Source: Nitrosomonas sp. (GTDB taxonomy: Bacteria; Pseudomonadota; Gammaproteobacteria; Burkholderiales; Nitrosomonadaceae). Taken from it: 64,000 nt of DNA. Positions 56,701 through 64,000 of the stretch are shown here, piece after piece; the first letter of the stretch is position 1; each line of letters starts with the position of its first letter. Under the pieces are notes generated by a model. That model did not search any database. It was not told the origin of the DNA and worked only from the letters and a program-made list of their open reading frames with translations. The position numbers were made by a program, and so were the translations under genes. The DNA is taken from assembly GCA_031316255.1 (NCBI GenBank), contig JALDQW010000001.1, forward strand, positions 3,381,485-3,445,484, in the 5' to 3' direction.

Positions 56701-57431
56701 GATAACGGATTTGCATGCCGTACCGAATTCCAGAATGCCTCCGGCGTCTGGCCGGAAAGCGTGCGCCCGGATGCATCGGTAATTGTGACCGATATCATAA
56801 TCGGCAGACGCACATTATTTGCTTCAAAAAACTGGTCGATGGCAAACAAGGCCGCTTTGGAATTCAGCGAATCAAATATGGTTTCTACCAGCAGCGTATC
56901 GACGCCGCCATCAACCAAACCGCGTATGGATTCGGTATAGTCGGTTACCAGTTGATCGAACGTGATATTGCGAAAACCGGGATCATTGACATCGGGTGAA
57001 ATAGAAGCCGTCTTTGTCGTCGGCCCAATGACACCGGCAACAAATCGCGGCTTATCGGGTGTCTTCGCTTCCATCTCACCGGCTGCTTCGCGCGCCAGTT
57101 TGGCTGCCGCAACATTTAGCTCATAGACGATATCCTGCAAATGGTAATCCGCCATTGATGCCGCATTGGCATTAAATGTATTGGTTTCAATAATGTCTGC
57201 ACCGGCTTCAAGATAATCGTTATGGATGGAACGGATAACGTCCGGGCGCGTCAGCGTTAATAAATCATTATTCCCTTTTAAATCATGCGGAAAGTCTGCA
57301 AACCGCTCACCACGAAAATCCGCCTCTTCGAGTTTAAAGGTTTGAATCATCGTGCCCATCGCGCCATCCAGAATCATGATTCGCTTGGCAATTAAATTTT
57401 CTAACAGGGTCGTGCGAAGATTTTTATTCAT
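53718..57431 (-). CDS. metH: Cobalamin-dependent methionine synthase
   Basis: 1237 residues, the full-length form. Domains in order: homocysteine-binding (zinc Cys in INCALGAE and [10 protein letters not shown]), methyl-tetrahydrofolate pterin-binding (from [16 protein letters not shown]), cobalamin cap and B12-binding with the His ligand in [13 protein letters not shown], and the C-terminal AdoMet reactivation domain ([14 protein letters not shown]). It remakes methionine in the cytosol and needs B12. No cobalamin riboswitch was recognised in the 120 bases upstream. The N-terminus [14 protein letters not shown] is normal. Confidence 0.98.
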   Translation of the reverse strand: MNKNLRTTLLENLIAKRIMILDGAMGTMIQTFKLEEADFRGERFADFPHDLKGNNDLLTLTRPDVIRSIHNDYLEAGADIIETNTFNANAASMADYHLQDIVYELNVAAAKLAREAAGEMEAKTPDKPRFVAGVIGPTTKTASISPDVNDPGFRNITFDQLVTDYTESIRGLVDGGVDTLLVETIFDSLNSKAALFAIDQFFEANNVRLPIMISVTITDASGRTLSGQTPEAFWNSVRHANPLSVGINCALGAELMRPYIEELSDVAEVYVSVHPNAGLPNPLSETGYDESPDYTARQLKDFAQSGFVNIVGGCCGTTPAHIKAIAENVSPLPPRKIPELPKKLRLSGLEPLSIDDESLFVNVGERTNVTGSRAFARLILGDQYAEALDVARNQVENGAQIIDINMDEAMLDSQKAMVKFLNLIAAEPDICRVPIMLDSSKWTVIEAGLKCIQGKSIINSISLKEGEEEFIAHARLARRYGAAVIVMAFDEEGQADTLARKVEICTRCYRVLVDKVGFPPEDIIFDPNIFAIATGIDEHNNYGVDFIEATREIKRTLPYAKVSGGVSNVSFSFRGNEPIREAIHTAFLYHAIKAGMTMGIVNAGQLGVYSDIPADLLERIEDVILNRRNDATERLVDFAESFKGKKKEQIEDLSWREQPLQERLTHALVKGISTYIVEDTEEARQEIKAKGGRPIQVIEGPLMDGMSVVGDLFGAGKMFLPQVVKSARVMKQAVAHLLPFIEEEKKLLGDSRPKGKIVVATVKGDVHDIGKNIVAVVLQCNNYEVINMGVMVPSTQILDMARKENADIIGLSGLITPSLEEMTHVAKEMQREGFTIPLLIGGATTSRVHTAVKIAPHYAGSVVWVPDASRAVGVCSNLMSEDLKTDYIQGVKDEYEKVRTQHKNKKGPSQLLTIAEARANAFKPDWSNYQPPQPELLGIRTLNNYPLEKIVPFIDWTPFFQAWELAGRYPAILEDEVVGETARNLFRDAQTMLKKIVEQKWLSANAVIGLYPANAVGDDIEIYTDDSRSQIAMVWHCLRQQTQKPTGKPNRCLSDFIAPKETGIKDYIGLFAVSAGFGIDERIKAFEDAHDDYSAIVLKALADRLAEAFAEHMHMRARREFWGYAKDETLDNEQLIDEKYSGIRPAPGYPACPDHTEKGPLFQLLGATEKAGIIVTESFAMVPTAAVSGFYFSHPESTFFAVGKIGKDQVEDYAQRKGWTLEMAERWLAPVLAYERG

Positions 57432-57551
57432 GCTATTGAGTGCTTTTCGAATTTAAAATAAAGCGATTGATTATACCGCACCATCTATTTCAAGCCTAAA
57501 TCCAACCAGCCAGAAACTTCCACCGAATCAATATCGCGGTCAGGGATATGA

Positions 57552-58454
57552 TCAATAAAGGAGTTGCAGCCGGTAGCCCGTCGACTTTAACCGGCTATTA
57601 TCCAGATAGAGCTGAATGATAATCTCCTGGTTCGGAGGAATTGCTTTTTTTCCTTTTTGTTCTGCTGAAAGATAATCCACCGCGGTCAGAATGCGGCTGG
57701 CCAATACCTGATTGTGTCTATCCGTTAAAAACAATTTCAAAGCTGGCAATGCCTGGTCATGCGGCGCATGATTACGGATAACAGTGGTCAATGTCGCCAC
57801 ATCCGGTTGATATTCAGGATTTTTCACCTGCAAGTCCGAAGACACGATACTTAATAACTGAATGTTCTTGGGCAATGGAACCGTACAACCCAGAACGGCA
57901 CAGTATCCCTCCAGATAGGGTCTGGTCTGCGGCGCCTGAATTGCCAGATCCGCCCGAAATACATGGATAACCTGAACAATCAGCAACACACACAAGCCAA
58001 TACTGCCATACTTCCATGCCCAATGTTGAGGCGTTGCCCGCAGCATACCGTCGGATAAAAAATCACTCACCGGCGCAGTAGATTCTGTTGGTGTTACAAC
58101 TTCATCGGATTTTGCATGGCCTGCAGAATCTTCTGTTTCCACTGATTCAGCCGGTTCACTCTGGGCATGCTCAACCCGCGGCGATGAAGCCCGTACTATC
58201 TCTGACTCATGACGCAGGACACCTGCATCTTTAATGTTTTCTTTGGCCTTATCTGGTTCCGCCGAAGTTATTTCTCTCTCAACAGGTTCTGGAAAATACT
58301 CAATTTCGGATTCATCGATGGTTATCAGTGTGGCGAATCCGTTAAAGATAATCTGGCATTTTCCACATCGCACAAGGCCATTTTGCGCCTGCAACTGCTC
58401 AGGATAAATTTTATATGTCGTGCCACAACCCGGACATAATGTCACAAGCGCCAT
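57552..58454 (-). CDS. Zinc-ribbon DUF3426 protein (MJ0042 family)
   Basis: 300 residues from the ATG at 58454, which has GGAG 6 bases upstream; the upstream ATG at 58466 has none. The N-terminal zinc ribbon (CPGCGTTYKI ... VRCGKCQIIFNG) is followed by an acidic linker (~60-150), one membrane helix (YGSIGLCVLLIVQVIHVF) and the periplasmic DUF3426 domain. It is regularly found beside prmA in betaproteobacteria, as here. Function unknown. Confidence 0.9.
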   Translation of the reverse strand: MALVTLCPGCGTTYKIYPEQLQAQNGLVRCGKCQIIFNGFATLITIDESEIEYFPEPVEREITSAEPDKAKENIKDAGVLRHESEIVRASSPRVEHAQSEPAESVETEDSAGHAKSDEVVTPTESTAPVSDFLSDGMLRATPQHWAWKYGSIGLCVLLIVQVIHVFRADLAIQAPQTRPYLEGYCAVLGCTVPLPKNIQLLSIVSSDLQVKNPEYQPDVATLTTVIRNHAPHDQALPALKLFLTDRHNQVLASRILTAVDYLSAEQKGKKAIPPNQEIIIQLYLDNSRLKSTGYRLQLLY

Positions 58455-58569
58455 TGGCCACTCCATTTATCGGCTTATTCGGTTCAGGCAAAATAAAAAT
58501 CATAGCGATATATTCTATTTCTGTTTTCATGATTCTGTCGCATTGTAAAGCTGAACACCCGTATTCAAA

Positions 58570-59499
58570 TTAATCGATTCTGCTCCCGGTCAATAATACC
58601 CAGTCTTCCTGCTTTCCGGATGTGTGCATCTCAAACCATTGCCGGTAAACCGACTTGACTTCCTCCGCCTGCGTTTCCAATATGCCTGACAATACGATCT
58701 GCCCGCCCTTGCGCGTCGCCCGGGCCAGAATTGGCGCAAGCATAATCAATGGATTGGATAAAATATTCGCCATTACAATATCGACCTGTTTCACCGCGCC
58801 GGATTTGTCTTTCTTGTTCGTCTCAACCGGGTAATGTGTTCCAAAAGACAATCTTGATTGATCGCATGCATTCAGTAATGCATTCGCATAACTGGCTTTA
58901 ATCGCGTGCGGATCAATGTCGATACCGGTTACAAGACTGGCGCCGAGCTTTAAAGCCGCTATGGCGAGAATACCCGAACCGCAACCATAGTCCAGAAGCG
59001 TTTCACCCTGTTTTAAGTATTGATCCAACCAGGCAAGGCATAGTTGCGTCGTTGGATGACTGCCGGTACCAAATGCCAATCCTGGATCGAGAATCAAATT
59101 AATTGCCTCTGAATCGGGCGGTTGATGCCATGTGGGAACAATCCATAAACGCGATGAAATCCGGATAGGACTAAATTGCGATTGAGTCAAACGCACCCAG
59201 TCCTGTTCCTCAACCGTCTCCATACGATAGGCGGGCACATCGGGCAATTCGAGCGTTTCTGTCACTGAGCGCATAACGGCATCTATATCGGCATGACTTT
59301 CAAACATTCCGCTCACTTCAGCTTTTTGCCATAGCTGCCCTGCCGGCAATCCGGGCTCGCCATATAACGGCTGCTCTTCATCTGTACCTGCCGCCGCATC
59401 ATGTATATCCACCGACAAGGCCCCGTGTTCGAGCAGCGCATCACTCAGTGACTCCGCACAGGCGTTATCTGTCTTGACAATCAGTGTGATCCAGGACAT
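58570..59499 (-). CDS. prmA: Ribosomal protein L11 methyltransferase
   Basis: 309 residues; trimethylates lysines of L11 using AdoMet. N-terminal substrate-recognition domain, then LDPGLAFGTGSHPTTQLCL and the AdoMet motif LLDYGCGSGILAIAALKLGA, with VMANILSNPLIMLAP as the NxxxNP-like catalytic segment. It lies 122 bases after accC and before DUF3426. Confidence 0.96.
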   Translation of the reverse strand: MSWITLIVKTDNACAESLSDALLEHGALSVDIHDAAAGTDEEQPLYGEPGLPAGQLWQKAEVSGMFESHADIDAVMRSVTETLELPDVPAYRMETVEEQDWVRLTQSQFSPIRISSRLWIVPTWHQPPDSEAINLILDPGLAFGTGSHPTTQLCLAWLDQYLKQGETLLDYGCGSGILAIAALKLGASLVTGIDIDPHAIKASYANALLNACDQSRLSFGTHYPVETNKKDKSGAVKQVDIVMANILSNPLIMLAPILARATRKGGQIVLSGILETQAEEVKSVYRQWFEMHTSGKQEDWVLLTGSRID

Positions 59500-59621
59500 A
59501 TCGGGAATAATGAATGTTTAACAACCGAACATACACACTTTTTCATTCAAGCTCCAGCACCCACCGCGCACTGAAACCGGAATTAATGACTGTATTACGT
59601 TCCTGATAACAAAAAGCTCAA

Positions 59622-60986
59622 TTAACCAGCCTTCTCTTGCTGATTATGCAAAGCCAGCTTGTGCTCCAGATAATGAATTGAATATTGTCCGCCGAGAAAC
59701 GTCGCATCGGAAAGCAGATCGAGATGCAATGGTATATTGGTTTTAATACCCTGTATCACCATTTCTGATAACGCAATACGCATGCGTGCAACTGCCTGTT
59801 CGCGGGTATCGCCATAGGTAATGATCTTAACGATCATCGAATCGTAATACGGCGGCACCATATAATTATGATACACATGCGAATCAACGCGCACACCGGG
59901 CCCTCCGGGCGCATGATATTGCGTAATACGGCCCGCTGATGGCGTTAACTTGTAGGCATCTTCCGCATTGATACGACATTCAATTGCATGACCCTTGAAT
60001 ACAATATCCTGCTGTTTAAATGGTAATTTCTTTCCAGCTGCAACATTAATCTGTGCCTGCACAAGATCGATACCGGTCACTGCTTCCGTTACCGGATGTT
60101 CTACCTGCAAACGCGTATTCATTTCAATGAAATAGAATTCATTGTTTTCAAAAAGGAATTCAAATGTTCCCACACCACGATACTTGATTTTGCGACAGGC
60201 GTCCGCACACCGCTCACCTATTTTATTGCGCAATTCTTCAGAAATACCCGGCGCGGGCGCTTCTTCGAGAATCTTTTGGTGCCGGCGCTGCAAAGAGCAA
60301 TCGCGCTCACCCAAGTGCACGGCATTTCCATGCTCATCAACTAACAATTGAAATTCGATATGGCGTGGATTCTCCAGATATTTTTCTGCATAAACCACCG
60401 GATTACCGAAAGCGGCTTGCGCCTCATTTCGCGTCATAATAACTGCATTTGGCAAAGCGGCCTCTGTATGCACCACGCGCATTCCCCGTCCGCCACCGCC
60501 GCCAGCAGCTTTTATGATCACAGGATAGCCGATTTCCTTGACTATTTTTTTTATGGCATCAATATCTTCTGGCAAAGCCCCATCGGAACCCGGCACACAG
60601 GGCACACCGGCTGCTATCATTGCATTTTTTGCGCTAACCTTGTCTCCCATTAAACGAATCGTCTCAGGGCGCGGACCAATAAAAACGAAACCGCTTTTTT
60701 CAACACGTTCAGCAAAATCGGCATTTTCCGAAAGAAACCCATATCCGGGATGAATGGCTTCTGCATCCGTGACCTCAGCAGAACTGATGATTGCGGGTAT
60801 ATTCAAATAACTCTGGGCAACAGGTGCAGGGCCGATACAAACCGATTCATCCGCCAACTTGACATATTTTGCTTCAGAATCCGCGTCGGAATAAACCGCT
60901 ACAGTTTTTATACCCATAACGCGGCAAGCACGCTGGATACGCAGGGCAATTTCACCACGATTTGCGATAAGAATCTTCTCAAACAT
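59622..60986 (-). CDS. accC: Acetyl-CoA carboxylase, biotin carboxylase subunit
   Basis: 454 residues from the ATG at 60986, giving [17 protein letters not shown]; a GTG two codons earlier is in frame. Motifs: ATP-grasp glycine loop [29 protein letters not shown] and [17 protein letters not shown]. Carboxylates biotin on AccB, the first step of fatty acid synthesis. Confidence 0.98.
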   Translation of the reverse strand: MFEKILIANRGEIALRIQRACRVMGIKTVAVYSDADSEAKYVKLADESVCIGPAPVAQSYLNIPAIISSAEVTDAEAIHPGYGFLSENADFAERVEKSGFVFIGPRPETIRLMGDKVSAKNAMIAAGVPCVPGSDGALPEDIDAIKKIVKEIGYPVIIKAAGGGGGRGMRVVHTEAALPNAVIMTRNEAQAAFGNPVVYAEKYLENPRHIEFQLLVDEHGNAVHLGERDCSLQRRHQKILEEAPAPGISEELRNKIGERCADACRKIKYRGVGTFEFLFENNEFYFIEMNTRLQVEHPVTEAVTGIDLVQAQINVAAGKKLPFKQQDIVFKGHAIECRINAEDAYKLTPSAGRITQYHAPGGPGVRVDSHVYHNYMVPPYYDSMIVKIITYGDTREQAVARMRIALSEMVIQGIKTNIPLHLDLLSDATFLGGQYSIHYLEHKLALHNQQEKAG

Positions 60987-61082
60987 ATACACTCACAAGA
61001 GATTAACTTGGCCGCCAGAACCAACAATCAGGTCATTTTACAAACCATTATTCATAACAATTTACAGGCCATTTATTGCACA

Positions 61083-61574
61083 TTACTGAATAATGAATAA
61101 ATGCTCACCATATTCAACCGGCTGACCATTTTCGACCAATATTGCTTTGATCACACCGTTTTTATCGGCCTCAATTTCATTAAGCAACTTCATTGCTTCA
61201 ATAATACATAACGTATCGCCTACTTTCACAGTTTGGCCAACTTCCGCAAATGGACTTGCTCCTGGCGATGGTGAGCGATAAAAAGTACCGACCATAGGCG
61301 ACTTGACCGGATGACCCTCAGGTTGCGTATTTTTCTCTGCATCGGTTGTTCCAGATGCATTACTCGCAGCGGCATTCGCTGCAGACTGAAGATGCTCTTG
61401 CACCAATGGTGCTGCTGCATGTTGCATTACAGGCGGCATCCATGCATAAGCCGGTGTTGCCGAGGCACCTGATTTGCTGATCCGGACCTTTTCTTCGCCT
61501 TCTGTAATTTCCAATTCAGTAATACCAGACTCTTCAACCAGCTCAATGAGTTTTTTAAGCTTTCTTAAATCCAT
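61083..61574 (-). CDS. accB: Acetyl-CoA carboxylase, biotin carboxyl carrier protein
   Basis: 163 residues from the ATG at 61574, preceded by GGAGAGG; upstream in-frame codons at 61601 are less likely. N-terminal [18 protein letters not shown], an Ala/Pro-rich linker (~45-90), and the biotinyl domain with the modified Lys in [15 protein letters not shown]. Transcribed with accC (96 bases apart). Confidence 0.97.
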   Translation of the reverse strand: MDLRKLKKLIELVEESGITELEITEGEEKVRISKSGASATPAYAWMPPVMQHAAAPLVQEHLQSAANAAASNASGTTDAEKNTQPEGHPVKSPMVGTFYRSPSPGASPFAEVGQTVKVGDTLCIIEAMKLLNEIEADKNGVIKAILVENGQPVEYGEHLFIIQ

Positions 61575-61782
61575 AACAAACCTCTCCGCAACATCACCCA
61601 AATAGACGGGACCATTTTAGAAATATAATCACCTAAAATTTAGGTCCAACTCTGAACAATTTACTAAACAGCTACACCGCAAAGCTTGCAATCTAACAAA
61701 TAAATACTTTAATATTTATGATCAAACTTTTATTGCACCTGACATTAAAGGTGACTTGCAAGCAATCTGAATAACCAAACAC

Positions 61783-62241
61783 CTACAAACGGACTGTTAA
61801 TGCATATTTCAATGCCAGTTCATAGCCTTTTGATCCCAGACCGCTAATCACACCAATCGCCAGATCCGAAAAATAAGAATGGTGACGAAACGTTTCACGG
61901 GAAAAAATATTGGACAAATGGACTTCAATAAAAGGTACCCGAACGGCAGCCAATGCATCTCGCATCGCAATACTGGTATGGGTATAAGCCGCCGGATTTA
62001 TAATCATAAAATCGGTATCGTCGGTCATGGCCTGTTGAATCCTGTCGATTAATGCAGACTCTGCATTGCTCTGAAAAAAAGCAATACGAACCTGATCTTT
62101 TTCAGCGACCTGGCTCAAATTTCTGTTAATATCCTGCAACGTCTCATGGCCATATAACTCCGGCTCGCGTGTCCCGAGCAGATTTAAATTAGGCCCATGA
62201 ATTACCAGAATGTTTTTCGCACCTGTATTTTCCATGCTCAT
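61783..62241 (-). CDS. aroQ: 3-dehydroquinate dehydratase, type II
   Basis: 152 residues, third step of the shikimate pathway. Motifs: [16 protein letters not shown] (Arg and Tyr of the active site), [16 protein letters not shown] (catalytic His region) and [20 protein letters not shown]. Two in-frame ATGs (62241, 62235) and no good ribosome site leave the exact start open. Gene order aroQ-accB-accC matches other betaproteobacteria. Confidence 0.96.
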   Translation of the reverse strand: MSMENTGAKNILVIHGPNLNLLGTREPELYGHETLQDINRNLSQVAEKDQVRIAFFQSNAESALIDRIQQAMTDDTDFMIINPAAYTHTSIAMRDALAAVRVPFIEVHLSNIFSRETFRHHSYFSDLAIGVISGLGSKGYELALKYALTVRL

Positions 62242-62282
62242 GGAGAATTATTGCATTTTATTGATCAAAAGTACAGTTTTTA

Positions 62283-62501
62283 GTGAAATTAACCGAACTT
62301 AACGGCATCCTAAAAAATTTTAAGCACTCAATGGAACACAATGCGATGCAAGACTTTCAGGCAATAGAAAATAACACAATACTTTTAATTGAAGAACGAA
62401 GAAATAAAGATGCTGCATTACAAAAGCGGCGGTTTTACTACTCACATCAGTTAACACAATGGACTGTTAAAAACGCCATCGCTGTCGTTGCGGCAAATTA
62501 A
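62283..62501 (+). CDS. Doubtful small ORF (72 residues)
   Basis: GTG start without a visible ribosome site; a later in-frame ATG is at 62331. The predicted protein is mostly helical and charged (LLIEERRNKDAALQKRRFYY), unlike a random frame, but no family is recognised. It runs divergently from aroQ. Confidence 0.3.
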   Translation: MKLTELNGILKNFKHSMEHNAMQDFQAIENNTILLIEERRNKDAALQKRRFYYSHQLTQWTVKNAIAVVAAN

Positions 62502-62590
62502 GCAGATTAAAAGAATCATACAGAATCATACAGGGGCTTACTTTATTTGACTAGGAGGCTGTCCGCTTCCCTATCTCGCCCCTGTTCAAT

Positions 62591-63541
62591 TTATCTCAGA
62601 CTCCAACTGTTATCAGTCAGCATCCTCAAAGAAATTTCACTAAACCGTTTGGTAAAACGGTCAAACAAGCCTTCACGCGCCGAATAATTGACAATATTCT
62701 CAGCTTTTATCACTTCGCGTGCAACATATTCGGCACTGCCCATTGCATCGGCCAGGCCCAATTCAATACTTTTTTGACCGGTCCATATCACGCCACTGTA
62801 AATTTCCGGCGCGTCTTTCAAACGATCCCCCCGACCCTGCTGCACGACACGAATAAATTGCTCATGTATCTCGCCAAGCATGCTTGTTGCATGTTCACGC
62901 TGTCTCGGATCCAGTGGCGCAAAAGGATCCAGAAAATTTTTATGTTCCCCCGCGGTGAGCAAGCGTCTTTCAATACCGAGTTTTTCCATGGTTCCAGTGA
63001 AACCGAAGCCATCCATCAGCACGCCGATTGAGCCGACAAGGCTCGCCTTGTCAACAAAAATTTTATCCGCCGCAGCTGCAATATAATAACCGCCCGAGGC
63101 ACAAACGTCACCGATTACCGCATACAATGGAATATCAGGATATTTCGCACGTAACCGGCGTATTTCGTCATTAATATAACCGGCTTGCACGGGAGTGCCG
63201 CCAGGACTGTTAATACGCAAAATAACACCCTCGGTGCCGCTATCCTTAAATGCCGATCTCAGGCTTGAATTAATATTATCCGCATTATTGATACTGTCCG
63301 GCGTAATCATGCCATTCACTTCAATTAACGCCGTGTGTTTATCCGAAATTCTAACAGCCGAATCCCCAAACCAATCTGTCGCTGCAAACAGAATCAAAAA
63401 CAGATATATAAAAGTCAGCGACTTGAAAAATATACCCCACACTCGGGTTCGCCGTTGTTCGCGCAACGCAGCAAACGCAAGCCCCTCTATTAACTGCCTT
63501 TCCCACTCCGGGTTAACAGGTTTTTTTTCTTCATCGGCCAT
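62591..63541 (-). CDS. sppA: Signal peptide peptidase SppA, short (S49) type
   Basis: 316 residues; cleaves leftover signal peptides in the membrane. One N-terminal helix (FFKSLTFIYLFLILFAATDW) and the S49 domain: nucleophile Ser in VCASGGYYIAAAADKIF and the general-base Lys in TAGEHKNFLDPFAPLD. It is the single-domain ~36-kDa form. Confidence 0.95.
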   Translation of the reverse strand: MADEEKKPVNPEWERQLIEGLAFAALREQRRTRVWGIFFKSLTFIYLFLILFAATDWFGDSAVRISDKHTALIEVNGMITPDSINNADNINSSLRSAFKDSGTEGVILRINSPGGTPVQAGYINDEIRRLRAKYPDIPLYAVIGDVCASGGYYIAAAADKIFVDKASLVGSIGVLMDGFGFTGTMEKLGIERRLLTAGEHKNFLDPFAPLDPRQREHATSMLGEIHEQFIRVVQQGRGDRLKDAPEIYSGVIWTGQKSIELGLADAMGSAEYVAREVIKAENIVNYSAREGLFDRFTKRFSEISLRMLTDNSWSLR

Positions 63542-63779
63542 AAACTTTTATCCATCCATATATCAAAAATCAGAAAGTTGAACAATTAATTGAGTATTTT
63601 AAATCAATTAAAACGCTATTATAGAGAACGGAAAAACAAATTAAATTTCTTTTTAACTTGCTTTTACATGCTTGTTTTAGAAACCATCAAACAGCCAAGC
63701 AAATCGATATTTTACAAAATACGCAATTTATTCGCTGTAGAATAGTCTATTTAACCTGCACAGTCTTCTCATAATTCAA

Positions 63780-64000
63780 ATGCGCTACTGGCTGATGAAA
63801 TCAGAGCCTTATAAATTCAGCATCGATGATTTGGCTGCCTTGCCTGACCAGACAACTGCCTGGGATGGCGTGCGTAACTACCAGGCGCGTAATTTTATGT
63901 GGAAACAAATGCAAGTCGGCGACCAAGCATTTTTTTATCATTCCTGCTGCGCGCAACCCGGAATCACCGGTATTGCGGAAGTAACCAAATCCGCCTATCC
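63780..64000 (+). CDS. EVE domain-containing protein (5' part)
   Basis: The first 73 residues are visible; the gene continues beyond the window. MRYWLMKSEPYKFSIDDL, WDGVRNYQARNFM and FYHSCCAQPGITGIAEV are the hallmarks of EVE-domain proteins, which have a PUA-like fold that binds modified bases in RNA or DNA. Family function is only partly known. Confidence 0.9.
   Translation, partial: MRYWLMKSEPYKFSIDDLAALPDQTTAWDGVRNYQARNFMWKQMQVGDQAFFYHSCCAQPGITGIAEVTKSAY

Noticed and set aside
57432..57551. Cobalamin riboswitch upstream of metH
   Set aside because: The gap is only ~120 bases, AT-rich, and lacks the B12-box-like conserved elements.

Overview
The window looks like chromosomal DNA of a betaproteobacterium, most likely Nitrosomonadales and Nitrosomonas-like. 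This rests on gene order (aroQ-accB-accC-prmA-DUF3426; dusB-fis-purH-purD), a complete System I cytochrome c maturation operon (ccmA to ccmI), moderately AT-rich non-coding DNA, and several small copper or stress proteins. Genus is an inference; there is no 16S or amo/hao gene here. Nearly all of the window is ordinary core metabolism, broken by short accessory stretches.

Layout. 1-1161: 3' part of a secreted muramidase/RTX-type protein. 1186-4224: guaA and guaB (GMP synthesis). 4417-7791: small envelope proteins, a Crp/Fnr regulator and a run of four small proteins (coiled-coil stress protein, periplasmic helix protein, Cys-rich copper-binding protein, DUF1328). 7792-12000: accessory patch with a fatty acid desaturase, a metallo-hydrolase, a ParDE toxin-antitoxin pair with a visible operator, three copies of a short dispersed repeat and an 18-bp tandem repeat. 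12039-17659: TolB-like protein, cytochrome c with a His-rich tail, DUF3047 protein, PQQ-type sugar dehydrogenase, and an HhH protein with a Lys-rich tail. 17801-25409: ppx and ppk back to back, tRNA-Leu(CAA), a hybrid histidine kinase and Bcp. 25578-33236: ccm operon on the minus strand. 33760-43991: serB, malic enzyme, truncated hemoglobin, diguanylate cyclase, DUF4126, Sel1 and ankyrin proteins and ubiH, with a 61-nt near-perfect stem-loop and a 144-bp MITE-like element between the malic enzyme and globin genes. 44228-48388: dusB-fis-purH-purD. 48618-50090: PhoD-like phosphatase.

The most interesting locus is 50237-53674. It encodes a TIR-NACHT-FGE (formylglycine-generating-enzyme fold) protein, split in two by a one-base frame change inside the NACHT domain. 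Its last ~30 codons look like a diversity-generating retroelement (DGR) variable region: a run of codons that all fit AAC/AAT codons changed only at adenines, inside an otherwise conserved RGGSW...CRSANR...GFRLA frame, followed by a short hairpin just past the stop. No reverse transcriptase or template repeat is in the window, so the diversifying machinery would have to act in trans or be lost. A small unknown gene sits directly upstream.

The remainder (53718-64000) is metH, DUF3426, prmA, accC, accB, aroQ, sppA and the start of an EVE-domain gene.
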